Below are positions 11,978 to 23,256 of a stretch of 64,000 nt of DNA, piece after piece. A program made the translations under genes and the position numbers. Position 1 is the stretch's first letter. The number at the start of each line of letters is the position of its first letter. The notes beneath the pieces are model-generated. The model was given only the letters and a program-made list of their open reading frames with translations, was not told where the DNA came from and did not search any database. Origin of the DNA: Desmodesmus armatus (lineage: Eukaryota > Chlorophyta > Chlorophyceae > Sphaeropleales > Scenedesmaceae); contig VIIQ02000108.1 in the NCBI GenBank assembly GCA_007449985.2, forward strand, positions 186,001-250,000. Direction: 5' to 3'.

Positions 11978-14226
11978 TGTCTAACCCCTGACCTGCACCC
12001 TGACTGACGTCCGTGTTCTCTGCGGAAACACGGACGATTGCGGCCTTGTTTTCAGTGAAATCAATGCTTGTAATGCGTACGTTCTTGTCAGCTCTGCAGC
12101 CCCTGTGCAACTCGCCATCTTGATTTTAGCAGTCAGCAGGAGTGTCAGCATCTGCTGTGCTGGATTCTTGGTTTCTTCTAGCGGCTTCATCTTGCTCTGC
12201 AATTCAAACTGTTGAACTTGTATGTTGTCAAGTAAAAGTTTCAGCTCAGCAGAGAGGCTGGAGCAGCAGCAGCAGCAGCTGAGGGCTGGTGTGATGTTCC
12301 AGATCAACCAACAGGTGTGTGGGCCACACTGCAGCACACCAGCAGGAGCATCGGCCCCATGAAGCATTCTCAACATTATGATTTTACTTGGTGAATGCAT
12401 TGGAGGCCCCCTGCACATCCAGATCAGGCTCAGCACAGAACAGCCTTGGCAGCAGCAGCAGCAGTAATTGCAAGAACAGTGCCACTAAGCTGCATGAGAC
12501 CCACAGCAGAGCTACACAGAAGAAGCAGCCAGCATGCATGGTGCTGGATCAGCAGTTGAAAACCGAAGCAACTGCTCCCTGCCCTTCCTGCAGGTACTTA
12601 CAGCCAACATGCAACACTAAGGAGGCACCAACGACGACACGAGTCGAGCCCCACACCATGACCACCAGATGCAAGGAGCAGATGAGACCCATAGGTGGGT
12701 GAGACTGGTGTGTCACGCAGCAGCAGCAGAGACATATGCCAGCACCACAGGCAGCTGCCTTGGTGAGGCAGAGCAACCGTGCAGTTGAAGGGTGCCAAAC
12801 CACAATCGCTGCTACGACGCACAAGCGTTACAGCGCTCAGCTGAGCTCAAGGGCAGTGTAGTTGCCACCAACAGCAGTGAATGCCTCCCAAGTGTCTGGC
12901 AGTGTGGTGATATCAGATGCAGTCCTGCTGGCTGGCATAGGGCATTCAAAAGTAGCATACTGCCCCTTGGACCTTTGTGGGGTAGCGTTCGTGTTGGGGT
13001 ACAATTGCATACACTGCAGCAGCCAGCTGTGCGTCTCCTCATCCATGTGACTATGCACGTGCTCAATGGACCTCTTGCATTTAGTTGGGTGGGGTGGATG
13101 AAGCAGCAGCTGCCATCCCTGAGGCAGGAGGCTGGCTGCTTCGCTGTGCACCATGGGGACCCCAGTCGCTGCAGATGATGAAGTGCTCTGTGTGCCTCAG
13201 CCAGCAGCAACATATTTGTCCTGCAGCCCATGCACAGCTCCCTGAACATGTCATTGTTATGTGCTGTTGTAATATATGTGGTTGGCTGGATGGATGTCCT
13301 GGACCCCCCTTTGTGTGCAGGTGCATTGCGGCGAAACCAAGGCGACATGCGCAAGGCGGGGCGAACATGCGGGCAGCACAGCAGCACAGCAGTGATGAGA
13401 TGCCACAAGATAGTCGACCCCACACCATATGCAGGCCACACTGGTTGCTGCAAGCAGCAGCTTTACTACAACTGCAGCTGCCAGCCAGGCGCACAGCACG
13501 TGGCATGCTTGGGGGGCGGAACCGCCAACCCCAGCGAAACAGCCCTCAACGGCCACGCATGCAGCAGGAAGGGCAGCAGCTGGCAGGGGGTGCTGTATGG
13601 ATTGTGTGATGCTGAGCAGTTGATTGAGCTATATGCTGTAGAAGCACATAGCCTTGACAAGCCTGAACATGCTGTTGTGTTTGAGGGGTTGACCGTGTGC
13701 CCTGCGTCAAACCGCGAAAATGTCATTGTTGCCGCGGCATGCAGCTTGGTAATCAAAGTGAACGGCCAAGGGCACAGTACTATAGTACTGACACATGCCA
13801 ACAGTTGTGACAGTAGCCTTGCTGAAATGAGGCTCAAGGACCAGTTGTATGCTCAAGAGGTCCTGGGGTAGGGTTTGAGTGTGTTGCGGTTGTTGATGGT
13901 TGAGGACATCAGCAACACAACAGCCCTAGCTGCCCTATGCAAAAGATGCCAAGCAGCCAGGCGACAATGGTGACAGTGCCATATGCCAAGGCCAAGGCAA
14001 GGGTGGCACAGTAGGTGACGGTGCCCCGGAGGGTCATGTTGCCGGTGGTGGGGGGGTAGGGGGGTGGCGGCCCAGAAACTGTCATTGGCGACGGCTGCTA
14101 GCACAGGCCATGAACACTGGTAAGGCTAGGGTGGGTGCACTAGCGCTGCCGAGTGTGACACAATGGCGCACTGTGCCGGGGCCCTTGGAGCCCTGTTGGT
14201 GCCAAGTCAGTGCACAGCCCCAGACA
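11978..14226. repeat. B3 spacer, one base shorter
   Basis: Same as the other spacers except for one missing G in the GCCCCGGGAGG stretch near 14,028. This is the only difference I found between spacers. Confidence 0.6.
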
Positions 14227-14938
14227 CAGGGGGGTGGACAATGAATCTCGCGGGTGTTGCAGTCAGCTGTAGAGCAAGTCCTAAGGAACAAAGTGATATG
14301 CTTAAAAAGTGCAGCCCTGCTCTGGTGTTTCCGCAATTTGAATAAACGTATGCCCCGCTGCGCAGATTGGCGGTAAGCGGAATTCTCGTTTTTTCGGCCC
14401 AGCTGGCCCCAGCACTGGCTCTCAAATGTTTGTCCTGTATCTCTGCAAGGCCGTGCTAGCTTGTGCCTTGTATCTGTGCGGTGTACATGCAGCAAGAGCG
14501 AAGTATTGCTGCAGTGAGATTGTGCTGTCTCGCCCTGTACTGTGTTGGAGCGGTGAAATTGGCATTCTGGGACCTGGGGTAACTGATGTGACCTTCAGCA
14601 TACTGTACCACATAAAGGCCTCACCGCGGGCTCATCTGCGTAGCTGATTCCGCTTGATAGTGTTTTTGTGAGTCGAAATGTGCTGCCAGTCGCTGCTGTG
14701 TGGTTGCTCTTTTGTCCGTGGTTGGCTGACGTAACCGTTGACTGTGTTTCTGGCGCTGCTGAGCCTCTCAGGGAGTCTTTGGACCGAGCTACGCGAGAAC
14801 AGCCTGGCAAGCCTCGCAACTTTGTGGAAGGAATGCGCACATTAAACTCAATTGCTTTGCATGAGAAACGCTGCACACGAGTGCGTCTGCTTGGGCTGAG
14901 CCGGCGAAACCCCCAGAGAATCATTGTCCACCCCCCTG
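14227..14938. mobile_element. A4: 712-bp inverted-repeat module (outer allele), right edge of array
   Basis: It carries the A1 alleles at all three variable positions. Its right end stops at CCCCCCTG and unique sequence AAAGGTACACTAG follows. The left outer flank of the array ends ...TTCAAA, so a 2-3 base A-run could be a short target duplication, but that is weak. GAAAGGTAC at the right flank recurs inverted about 40 bases on (GTACCTTTC). Confidence 0.65.
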
Positions 14939-16434
14939 AAAGGTACACTAGTGTCTCAGGTGGTGTTGCATTCAGCAGTACCTTTCGAGGCATGCACACG
15001 GTCTTGGGGATTTATCATGTACTGGGGCAGGCGCGATACCTGCGACACTTGATTTTACCCATCCATGCGCTTTGTTACACACAGCGCGCAGCAACAGCCA
15101 TGCTCGTGTGCTGCTGTGCATAGCAGGCGGCACTGCGGTGGCCTCTGCAATACCCCACGTTGTGCTGAAGTGCTGCTGGTTCAGCCCTCCCTGCCTGCAG
15201 TATGTTGTGGTTGTTCGCACATTGGCCAAGAATTGCAAGCTTACTTCTGACCGTTTGCGACTGCTCTTGCTTGTCGAGTGGTGCTGGCTCAGCGGTGCCC
15301 TTGCCAAGGCCTGGGTGACTCTGCTGCTGTTGCAGAACCACATTGTAAGAAGTTGAGGATGGTCTCAATGAGATGTGTCACCGTGACGCCATCTGGCTGA
15401 TTTGGCGGAAGCGCGATGTTGCACAAGTGCCTCGCGCTGTTGTATGCAAGATGCACGCCCTGGAAAAGCCAGCTGGCAATTCCTGCTGTATGCCAGCAAC
15501 ATGTACCGCACAGAACACCAGTCAAACCCACGCAACTCCACTGTGCAGAAAGGATGCTTGCTCGACTGTTGTGCTTGGCAGGAATGGTGCTTGACAGAAC
15601 ATAAACAACCAGCGACGTTCTACCGGCCAGTCATGTCGGCCAGTCATGTCCGCCGCCTAACACACAGTGCACCCATGCTGTCTTCACACTTATGTCACCC
15701 CAAAGCCCTCAGTGCCACCACAGCAGCAGCTGCCCAACTGTAGAGGCCCCACATAGCCTGTGGCGCAATGTACAGCGGACAGGTCACAACCTCCCTAGGC
15801 ATGTTGGCCAACCTATGCTGTGACTCAACACCAAACCGCTCCCAAACAAGCTGACTATACAGCACCAGGTCACAACCTCCTGGGCATGTTGGCCAAGCTA
15901 TGCCAAAACTCAACATCACAGCGCTCCTGGACGAGCTGACTATACAGCACAAAATCAAATCAAAGTTACACCTGTAGCTATGAAGCTCAAGAGCTCATGT
16001 CAGCCATTCACTGATATCACGGAGATAGCACAACAAACCAGAAGGAACAACATACTGAGGATCAAGCAGGCCTTTTTGAGGCTATGAACAACCCACACGG
16101 CATGTACTTCTGCCAAGTGTGGACGGCACAAAGCAAGCACAACGACTGCATACAAAGCATGCCAACTGGAATGGTTGCACATGCGTATGTGACAAGCCAC
16201 CTGCCACACTGCCGCCGCCAACGCAACACAGCCGACACTGTCAGGTCCCTGCAACCTGGGCTGCCACATCAGCTGTCTTATCCTGCTTGTGCAGTGCCAC
16301 ACCACATGCACAAAAGGACACTGGCATGCTGCTCACCACCACAAAGTTTGACTACATCAACAGTGACCAAAACAACCACTTTCCGTCTTCTTGTGATGAC
16401 CCAAACAGTCACAACCACAATCAGCCATGACTGG
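14939..16434. other. Intergenic; right part is the duplicated 3' flank of F1
   Basis: 14939-15480 shows nothing recognisable. From about 15480 the sequence resembles 19380-20205. Shared landmarks include ACAGAACACCAG, a GATGCTTGCT...CTTG segment, ACCAGCGAC and CTGCAACCTGGGCTGCC. It is therefore the 3' flank of the F1/F2 duplication unit. A short direct duplication, GGCCAGTCATGTC, sits near 15,630. No gene supported. Confidence 0.5.
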
Positions 16435-19076
16435 TCAGCCCTGCTGACCAGCAGTTTGCGCAGCCTCCAGCTGTTGCTGCAGTAGCTGGACCTGTGCCTC
16501 AGCGCGCCTCAGCTGTGCCTGGCTGGTCCTCAGCTTCCGGCGCAGGACAGTGATCTCCTCCTGCTGCTGCTTGTTGACCTCCTTCTGTTTCTTGAGATGT
16601 GCTGGTGCGCACAGCGGGCTGAGGTCACACAGTCCCTCCACCTGCTGTTGCATTGAAGCCTGCAGCAGCAGTGGCATGGAGCAACAGCAGTGGCATGCAA
16701 AGTCTGGCAATGGCAAGAGAAGTGAGACCATGCTGCACAACGTCAAACAGCCAGGTTTAAGGTGAACCCTCGACACTGCAAAAACTCTGCATGGAAGGCG
16801 GCAGGCAATTGAACAGGGAGCGTTGACTGACAGGAGAGATCCCCCATTCCTCCATGCAAACCTCAATGCATGTGCATGTGGCGCAGGCAGCAAACAAGGC
16901 CTTGCCAAGGCCGCAGGACTGTCATGCAGTGCATGACAGTCCTGCTGTACATCAATAAAGCATGCGCTTGAGTTTGATGGCTTTGGTGATCCATAACAGA
17001 CAAGCAGCCACGCTAGGCTTACGCGTGATCAGCTTTGAGCGCAGCCCTCACCTCCTCAGACCATTCCAGGTCGATGCTTCCCTTCTTGCCGATGGCATCG
17101 GTTAGACCGCAATCGTACACAACCAAACGCCAAAGGTCCAGTTCTGCCAGCTGCAGCAGCCCAGCATCAGTAAAACCCTGAGACTTGCTGATGCAGAGGT
17201 ACTCCAGTTGCGTCAGCTGCACCATGACTGATGCTGCCGCGTCTTCAAAGGCGGCGCCACCCAGCAACAAACTGGTGCAGCTCTCCGGCAGCTGCAGCAG
17301 CCTAGACAGGTCCGCACCTGTGTTGCAAGGAAAGAAGAAAGGTTTCAACAACCAAACAAGCACTGCACGGCTGCGCTTACTGACCCTTGCCAAACAAAGT
17401 CAGGACATGCAGTCCTAGTATGGCAGCGGGCTGTACTAGTGCGATAGGTACACAAAGCAATCCTGCTTGGCCACTAGGTGACCCTCACGGCGTGCTGTGA
17501 CGGGAGTATTAAAACCACTGCAAACATCCCTCACCTGGATTCACTACAAGCGAAAGCTGCAGCCTCTGCAGCCCTGTGCAGCAGGCAGTGATGCAGCCGA
17601 TATCAGCACCGTCGATGCACCACGGTTCTTCATCCCCGTTCTTGTGACCAATGATGCATGGCTCGATATCGATGTGCTGCAGCAGAGGCAGCTGCCTGCT
17701 TGCAGGAAACATGTACTGCGCTGCGCCCTTGGGCAGCGGGGCATAGTCATCGGGGTTCAACACAAGCCGTGTGAGCTGTGTCGAGGCTGTCAGCGCCCTG
17801 AAGCTCTCTGGGGCTGTGAAGGCCGTATCGATCCCGTGGCAGGACAGCTCCAAGTCCTGCAGGCAGGTCATCTGGGCCAGCGCAGTGAGGAGCGCTGCTG
17901 TGCCTTCAGCACTGCGGTCATCCTCGTCGCCGTTGCGTGGCAGCAGCGCACAGTGATCAAGGTTCAGCGACTGCAGGCGCGTGAGTGCGCCCAGCACTGT
18001 CGGCGGTATGTAGCAACATTCCAACTTTAGCTGAAGGACGCCTGCCAGCTGCAGCAGCTGGGGCGGAAGGCTGGGGCTGTAGCGTGGAAATCCGTTGGCA
18101 TACATTGTGCCATGGAATCCAAGCTGTGTGATGCTGCTGGGCAGGTGCTGCAGGTCGCACATGGGCATGTGCTTTACTTGTCCCAGTGACACCTGCTGCA
18201 GCCCCTGCATGCTGCCCAGCTGCTGCATGGCTGCAGCAGACATAGGTATGTCGAGCAGCTCTAGCACTGCAAGCCGCGGCAGCTGCTGCAGCAGGCCCGG
18301 AATGGCCGCTGCCAGCTGCAGTGTGGCAGCTTCAGAGTTGCGCCAGCAAATGCTACTGCAAAACTCTGGCTGCAAAAAGCTGATGGAGTTAGTCTTCAAG
18401 ATGGTGAGCCCAGGCGCCCTGCTGCAAGCTGCTGCAGGCTGCTGATGCTGTCGAACTTGATGACTGTCAGCTCCAGGTGCTGCAGGCTGGGCAGCAGGGG
18501 TGCAGCAGTTTCTGTGCCCTTCCCAAAGCTGCTGCTGCTGGCCTCAGCACCTTCACGTGCTGCGGTAGTGCCGCTGTCCCCCTCCCTGGGCAGCTGCAGC
18601 TTAAACCCCTGAAGCTGCAGCCGCTGCAACTTTGCTAGCTTCCCCCAGGGCAGCTGCAGGTCGAAGAGCTCGTCCGAGCAGAAGCAGCTGTAGGTCAGCT
18701 GCAGGCTTTCAAGCTGTCATGCATGCTTTTGAAGCCAGCTTTCAAACGCTGGGATGGCCTGACTATCTGCTCGGAACGTCTGCTGGACATGGACTGTGGC
18801 CAGCGCTGCAGCAGATGCCCAGGCCTTGCATGTCAAGGCACCCTGCTGCAGCCGCTGTTGCTGGGGCACGCGCTGCAGGATCTGAGCTGTCAGGGCCTCT
18901 GGGAGTGCAGCGGCGCTGCTTGGGCTTGGGGCAACCTGCAGCAGCATGCATCAGCAGGTGTATAAGGTATCAGGTCTACTGTTGTGTGTTGATTGCAGCC
19001 AACCACCACCGCTGGACGGTGGTATCAGTGCGCACATGCATGTGCACAGCGGTCAACCAACTGGATCCCTCACCAT
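16435..19076 (-). pseudogene. F1: F-box/LRR gene, broken by a nonsense codon and a 1-bp deletion
   Basis: Exons on minus: 19076-19074 (the ATG alone), 18935-17535, 17317-17052, 16659-16435. The F-box-like start LPEALTAQILQRVPQQQRLQ is followed by KAWASAAALATVHVQ, then LRRs, a C-terminal FBXL-type repeat (GFTDAGLLQLAELDLWRL) and a short coiled coil ending QLEAAQTAGQQG. TGA at 18719-18717 replaces the GGA codon of its sister copy. A single C is missing near 18416-18419, shifting the frame in mid-LRR. Exon 2 is 1,401 nt where the family needs 3n+1, which independently confirms the shift. It is closest to F2, sharing its flanks. Family role (not testable here): substrate receptor of an SCF ubiquitin ligase. 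Confidence 0.85.
16914..16944. repeat. Hairpin with 15-bp perfect arms in intron 3 of F1
   Basis: CAGGACTGTCATGCA, one central G, then TGCATGACAGTCCTG. The matching place in F2 (about 20,693) has only one arm, so the other arrived as a local inverted duplication in F1. Confidence 0.75.
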
Positions 19077-20205
19077 GCTGCAGTTTAGGTCTGACGCAGT
19101 AAGATCAACAATAGCAGGACACAGCTCTGATATCGTCTACATAAAGGACAATGCGGGGCGTCGCGTTGAGGATGGTGAGCTTCATGGCTGTTTTTCAGCG
19201 ATCCTCTCCTGATCGGGTGTAGTTAGAAATCGCAAAATCTCAACCGACATCCCATTGTGGCTGCAATCAAGTCAGATTGGTTGTTTGGCGAGATTGTGTG
19301 CCCTACTGCAGTGCCGGCTGGCTGATGCAGCACTGCTCTGGCAGAGAGCTAGAGCGCAATGTTGTAACTGCATTATGCTGTAGGGTACCAGCAAGCCCTG
19401 GGGAATGCATCACACAGAACACCAGCCAACCCCCAAAGGTCCCAATGCTACTAACACTTCACAGATGCTTGCTGGACTGCCTTGCTGGGCGGGACACAGC
19501 ATAAGCGACCAGCGACATTCAACCGAACAGGCATGACAGGCAGTCACGCCAGCTGCCAAAACACATCAAACTGATTTACCCATACATGTAAACACATGCC
19601 ACGCCGAAGCCCCTCAATGCCACCACCCTACAGCAGCTGCATACTTTTGAACACCCATCGTAGTCATGCATTCATATGCATGTTGGGGCTTGCACAAACA
19701 GCAGGCCATGCAAACCCAATAGCGAACTATGCTGCAACTCAACATTCAGAAGCTCCCAGACGAGCTGACTTACCAACCTCACATAACCCTTCTGCAACAC
19801 ACCACTTGCAGACAGCAAGCAGGTCCTCTCCCAAACTACAAGCAACCCAACTCAAGAAATCGTACCCTGCCGCAAAGGTTGGACACCAACAAGCAATGCA
19901 CAAATTACTGCAGACAAGGCATGGCAACTGCAATGGCTCCACATGCACTCACGGTAAGCCTTTTGCAACATTTTGGCCACCGACATGGGTATGGCACATC
20001 AGTACAGCCAACACTGTCAGGTCGCTGCAACCTGGGCTGCCACATCAGCTGTCCTGTGCAGGGCCACTCCACGTGCACACATGGACACTGGCATGCTACT
20101 AACCACCACAAAGTTTGAACACGCCAGACAGTGCCTAAAGCAGCCATATCCACACTCTTTTTGTTCCTAGGCCAAACAGTCACAACAATCTTCTGTCAAA
20201 ACAAG
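19077..20205. other. Intergenic: F1 upstream region and F2 3' flank
   Basis: 19077-19375 is the upstream region of F1. It resembles the region upstream of F2 (GATCGGGTGTAGTT, CAGATTG, TTTGGCGAGA). From about 19380 it is the paralogous 3' flank shared with 15480-16434. Together these define a duplication unit of roughly 3.8 kb. No gene supported. Confidence 0.5.
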
Positions 20206-22896
20206 TCAGCCCTGCTGACCAGCAGTTTGCGCAGCCTCCAGCTGTTGCTGCAGTAGCTGGACCTGTGCCTCAGCGCGCCACAGCTGTGCCTGGCTGGTCC
20301 CCAGCTTCCGGCGCAGGGCAGAGACCTTCTCCTGCAGCTGCTTGTTGACCTCCTTCTGTTTGGTGAGATGGGCTGGTGCACACAGCAGACTCAGGTCACA
20401 CAGCGCCTCCACCTGCTGTTGCACCGAAGCCTGCAACAGCAGCAGCAGTGGCATAGAGCAGCAGCACACAGAGTGCGGCAGTGGCAAGAGAAGTGAGACC
20501 ATGCTGCACAACCGCAGACGTGACGTCAACAGCACGGTCAGGTTGTAGGTGAACCCTAAACACTGCAAAAACTCTGCATGGAAGGCGGCAAACATTTGAA
20601 CAGGGTGTGTTGACCGACAAGAGAAACCCTCACTTCTCCATGCAGATCTTCAGGGATGTACATCAGGCACAGGCGGCAAAGAAGGCCTTGCTGCATGACA
20701 GTCCTGTTGCACATCAGCAAAACATGCGCTTGGGCTGAAAGCTTCAGCTGCTGGTGATCCGTAACAGACAACAAGCAGCCACACTCAGCAAATGAGTGAT
20801 CAGCTTTGAGCACAGCTCTCACCTCCTTAGACGAATTCAGGTCGATTGTTCTCTCCTTGCCAACGGCATCGGTTAGGCCGCATTTGGAGACACGTAAGCG
20901 CCAAAGGTCCAGTTCTGCCAGCTGCAGCAGCCCAGCATCTGTAAACCCCTGTGACTGACCCACGTAGAGGTACTCCAGTTGCGTGAGCTGCACCAGGACA
21001 GATGCTGCTGCGTCTCCAAAAGCTGCACCGCCCACCAACAGATTGGTGCAGCTGCACGGCAGCTGCAGCACCCCAGACAGGTCCGCACCTGTATTGCATA
21101 AGGAACGAAGAGAGGTTTCAGCAAGCACACAAAGCACTGCACGGCTGCGCTTACTGACCCTTGCCAAACAAAGTCAGGACATGCAGTACTAGTATAGTAA
21201 GGAACTGTACTAGAGCGTCAGGGGGTTGACCCAGCTCAGCATCCCCACTTGCTGGATGCTACGCCAAGTCTCTTTGAGCAAAGCAATCCTGCTTGGCCAC
21301 CCTTTTGTGCTGTGGCCGGAGTGGATCAACCTCTGCAACCGTGCTCACCTGGCTTCACTACAAGCGACAGCTGCAGCCTCTGCAGCCCTGTGCAGCATGC
21401 GGTGATGCAGCCGATATCAGCACCGTCGATGCACCACGGTTCTTCATCCCCGTTCTCAAAAGGTATGATGCATGGCTCGATATCAATGTGCTGCAGCAGA
21501 GGCAGCTGCCTGCCTGCAGGAAACATGTACTGTGCTGCACCCTTCGGCAGCGGGGCGCAGTCATCGGGGTTCAACACCAGCCGTGTGAGCTGTGTGGAAG
21601 CTGTCAGCGCCCTGAAGCTCTCCGGGGCTGTGAAGTCTGTATCGACCCCTTCGCAGGACAGCTCCAAGTCCTGCAGGCAGGTCATCTGGGCCAGGGCATT
21701 AAGCAGCGCTGCTGTGCCTTCTGTACTACGGTCCTCGTCATCCTCGTCCCCGTTGCGTGGCAGCAGCGCACAACGCTCAAGGTTCAGCGACTGCAGGCGC
21801 GTGAACGCGCTCAGCACTGTTGGCTGTATGTAACACCCGTCCAGCTTCAGCTGCAGGACGCCTGCCAGCTGCGGCAGGTCGGGCGGAAGGCTGGGGGTGT
21901 AGGATGGAAACGCGTTCCCATACATGTTGCCGCGGAACTCAACCTGTGTGAGGCTGCTCGGCAGCTGCTGCAGGTCGTACGCAGGCATGTGGCCCACTTG
22001 TTCCAGGGACACCTGCTGCAGCCCCTGCATGCAGCCCAGCTCCTGCATAGCTGCAGCAGACATAGGGAAGCCAGGAAGCTCCAGGACAGCAAGCCGCGGC
22101 AGCTGCTGCAGCAGCCTGGGAATGGCTGCTGCTAGCTGCTGCGTGGCAGCTTCAGAGTTGCGCGCACAAATGGTACTGCGAAACACTGGCTGCATGAAGC
22201 TGATGGAGCTGGTCTTCAAGCTAGTAACCCCCAATGCCCATGATGCAAGCTGCTGCAGGCTGCTGCTGCTGTCAAACTTGATGTATGTCAGCTCCAGGTG
22301 CTGCAGACTGGGCAGCAGGGGTGCAGCAGTTCCCACAGCTGCTGCTGCTGTGTGCAGCACCTTCACGTGCTGGGGTAGTGCTGTTGCTGTCCCCCTCCCT
22401 GGGCAGCTGCAGCTTGAACCCCTGAAGCTGCAGCCGCTGCAGCTTTGCCAGCTTTTCCCAGGGCAGCTGCAGATCGTAGTGATCGTCCGAGCTACGGCAG
22501 CTGTAGGCCAGCTGCAGGCTTTCAAGCTGTCCTGCATGCTTTTGAAGCCAGCTTTCAAACGCTGGGATGACCTGACTATCGGCTTGGAACGTCTGCTGGA
22601 CATGGACTGTGGCCAGCGCTGCAGCTGATGCCCAGGCCTTACATGTCAAGGCACACTGCTGCAGCCGTTGCTTCTGGGGCACATGCTGCAGGATCTGAGC
22701 TGTCAGGGCCTCTGGAAGTGCAGCGGTGCTGCTTGGACTTGGAGCAACCTGCAGCAGCATGTATCAGCAGGTGTATGAAGGATCAGGTCTGTCATTGTGT
22801 AATGAGTGCAGCCAACAACCAGGACAGTGCTATCAGTGCGCACATGCATGTGCACAGCGGCAACACGTTGGGTCAACCAACTGCATCCCTCACCAT
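20206..22896 (-). pseudogene. F2: F-box/LRR gene with an 11-bp frameshifting deletion
   Basis: Exons on minus: 22896-22894 (ATG), 22748-21349, 21088-20823, 20430-20206. The F-box segment LPEALTAQILQHVPQKQRLQ, the LRRs (for example LPRLAVLELPGFPMSAAAMQ), the GADLSGVLQLPCSC exon and the coiled coil QVEALCDLSLLCAPAHL are all present. Near 22,331, 11 bases found in F1 and F5 (TCTGTGCC..CT on plus) are absent. This puts the F-box and the LRRs in different frames; exon 2 is 1,400 nt instead of 3n+1. Everything else looks undamaged. It stands head-to-head with F3 across about 360 bp. Translation from ATG would give an F-box fragment of roughly 160 residues, so a truncated product is possible. Confidence 0.82.
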
Positions 22897-23256
22897 GCTG
22901 CAGTGCAGGTCCGATGCAGTATAGTTCAAGATCAATTTTATCGAGACACAGAAGTGATGATGTGGCGTGCCGAGTTGAGAATGGTGGGCTTCAAGGCTGT
23001 TTATGCGATCCTGTCCTGATCGGGTGTAGTTTGAAGTCGCAACCGCCTTCCTGTTAGTGCTGCAATCCTGTCAGATTGATTTGGCGAGACTACGTAACTT
23101 AAATTGATTTGAGTTGGGTCGTGTGCTGGCTGCAAGGCTTGGCTTGTACATGTCACCGGCTGCCAGGCTGTATCAGCCCAAGGGTTCCTGCCTGTTGTGT
23201 TTGGTTGCCTGGTCGGCCAGCGTTGGTGGTGACCTTCTGGGGACCTGCAGTGCAGT
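22897..23256. promoter_or_regulatory. Shared upstream region of divergent F2 and F3
   Basis: Only 360 bases separate the two outward-facing start codons, so one bidirectional promoter region must serve both. It contains the GATCGGGTGTAGTTTGAAGTCGC and GTCAGATTGATTTGGCGAGA blocks, parts of which recur upstream of F1. No TATA box was identified. Confidence 0.4.

Larger units (their letters stand above)
5342..14938. repeat. Tandem array A-B-A-B-A-B-A, period 2,962 bp (last period 2,961)
   Basis: Four A modules (712 bp) alternate with three B spacers (about 2,250 bp) in direct orientation. A starts recur at 5342, 8304, 11266 and 14227. The array begins and ends exactly on an A terminus. Within the spans I compared, copies differ at only a few positions: three SNPs in A and one single-base deletion in B3 (about 14,028). 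Each A is bounded by inverted CAGGGGGGTGGACAATGA / TCATTGTCCACCCCCCTG, which suggests a transposon-derived unit. Near-identity means recent amplification or strong homogenisation. Copy number in the genome could exceed or differ from the assembled number. Confidence 0.92.

Noticed and set aside
5342..14938. Ribosomal DNA or centromeric satellite as the identity of the tandem array
   Set aside because: No rRNA-like sequence; the 2.96-kb period is long for a satellite, and the array starts and stops on inverted-repeat termini.
5339..14941. An AAA target duplication around the whole array
   Set aside because: Only two or three A residues match; too short to separate from chance.
18936..18947. 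ATG in ATGCTGCTGCAG just before the F-box exon, as the start codon of the F-box/LRR genes
   Set aside because: The same bases form the intron acceptor. F3 has CTCTTGTAG there, and all seven copies keep an upstream ATG|GTRAGG.
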